Positions 14,913 to 14,929 of a stretch of DNA of 14,929 nt are shown piece by piece. The notes under the pieces were generated by a model, which saw only the letters and a program-made list of their open reading frames with translations, had not been told where the DNA came from and made no database searches. Source of the stretch: an uncultured Prevotella sp. (GTDB taxonomy: Bacteria > Bacteroidota > Bacteroidia > Bacteroidales > Bacteroidaceae); assembly GCA_934219025.1 (NCBI GenBank), contig CAKQDG010000055.1:1-14929 (forward strand), in the 5' to 3' direction. The translations under genes and the position numbers were made by a program. Numbering within the stretch: the first letter of the stretch is position 1; each line of letters opens with the position of its first letter.

Positions 14913-14929
14913 GACAAGACAATCCGTGT

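Overview
The window looks like a Bacteroidota (Bacteroidales) genome segment. Gene starts lack strong Shine-Dalgarno sequences, and the clearest promoter matches are of the Bacteroides type (TTTG, about 19 bp, TAnnTTTG). The spacers also carry the purine-rich and GC-rich dispersed repeats I associate with this phylum. Genus cannot be set from the sequence alone.

Layout: the two ends hold leftward (minus-strand) genes that look like one phage-type structural or morphogenesis module. In their direction of transcription these are a 204-aa protein (14912-14298) and a 76-aa protein (14245-14015), then, after the cargo, a portal-like 442-aa protein (4255-2927), 284-aa (2885-2031), 246-aa (2020-1280), 177-aa (1102-569) and 144-aa (591-157) proteins. 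Between the 76-aa and portal-like genes lies about 9.7 kb of defence-type cargo. Low-complexity repeats sit at several boundaries of the phage-type genes on both sides of the cargo and are absent from it.

The cargo has two units. The first is a rightward five-gene block (4519-12951): a PLD-nuclease/SNF2-type helicase, an Eco57I-like N6-adenine DNA methyltransferase with its own target-recognition region, a 212-aa accessory protein, a DprA/SLOG-like protein and an AT-rich 205-aa protein of unknown function. Genes are 13-14 nt apart or overlap (TAATG, ATGA), so they are probably co-transcribed. The design suggests an ATP-dependent restriction-modification-like system in which nuclease/translocase and methylase/specificity are on separate chains. 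I cannot match the whole set to a named system. The helicase reading frame is broken at a 7-G run near its N-terminus, which points to phase variation, inactivation or a sequencing error. The methyltransferase target-recognition part has strikingly lower GC than its surroundings, suggesting specificity exchange.

The second unit is a leftward Abi_2/AbiF-family HEPN protein (13879-12983). It is preceded by a compact, promoter-driven structured RNA candidate (about 13944-13889), consistent with the known association of abiF genes with a noncoding RNA. The two units converge on a shared perfect 12-bp-stem bidirectional terminator (12949-12977).
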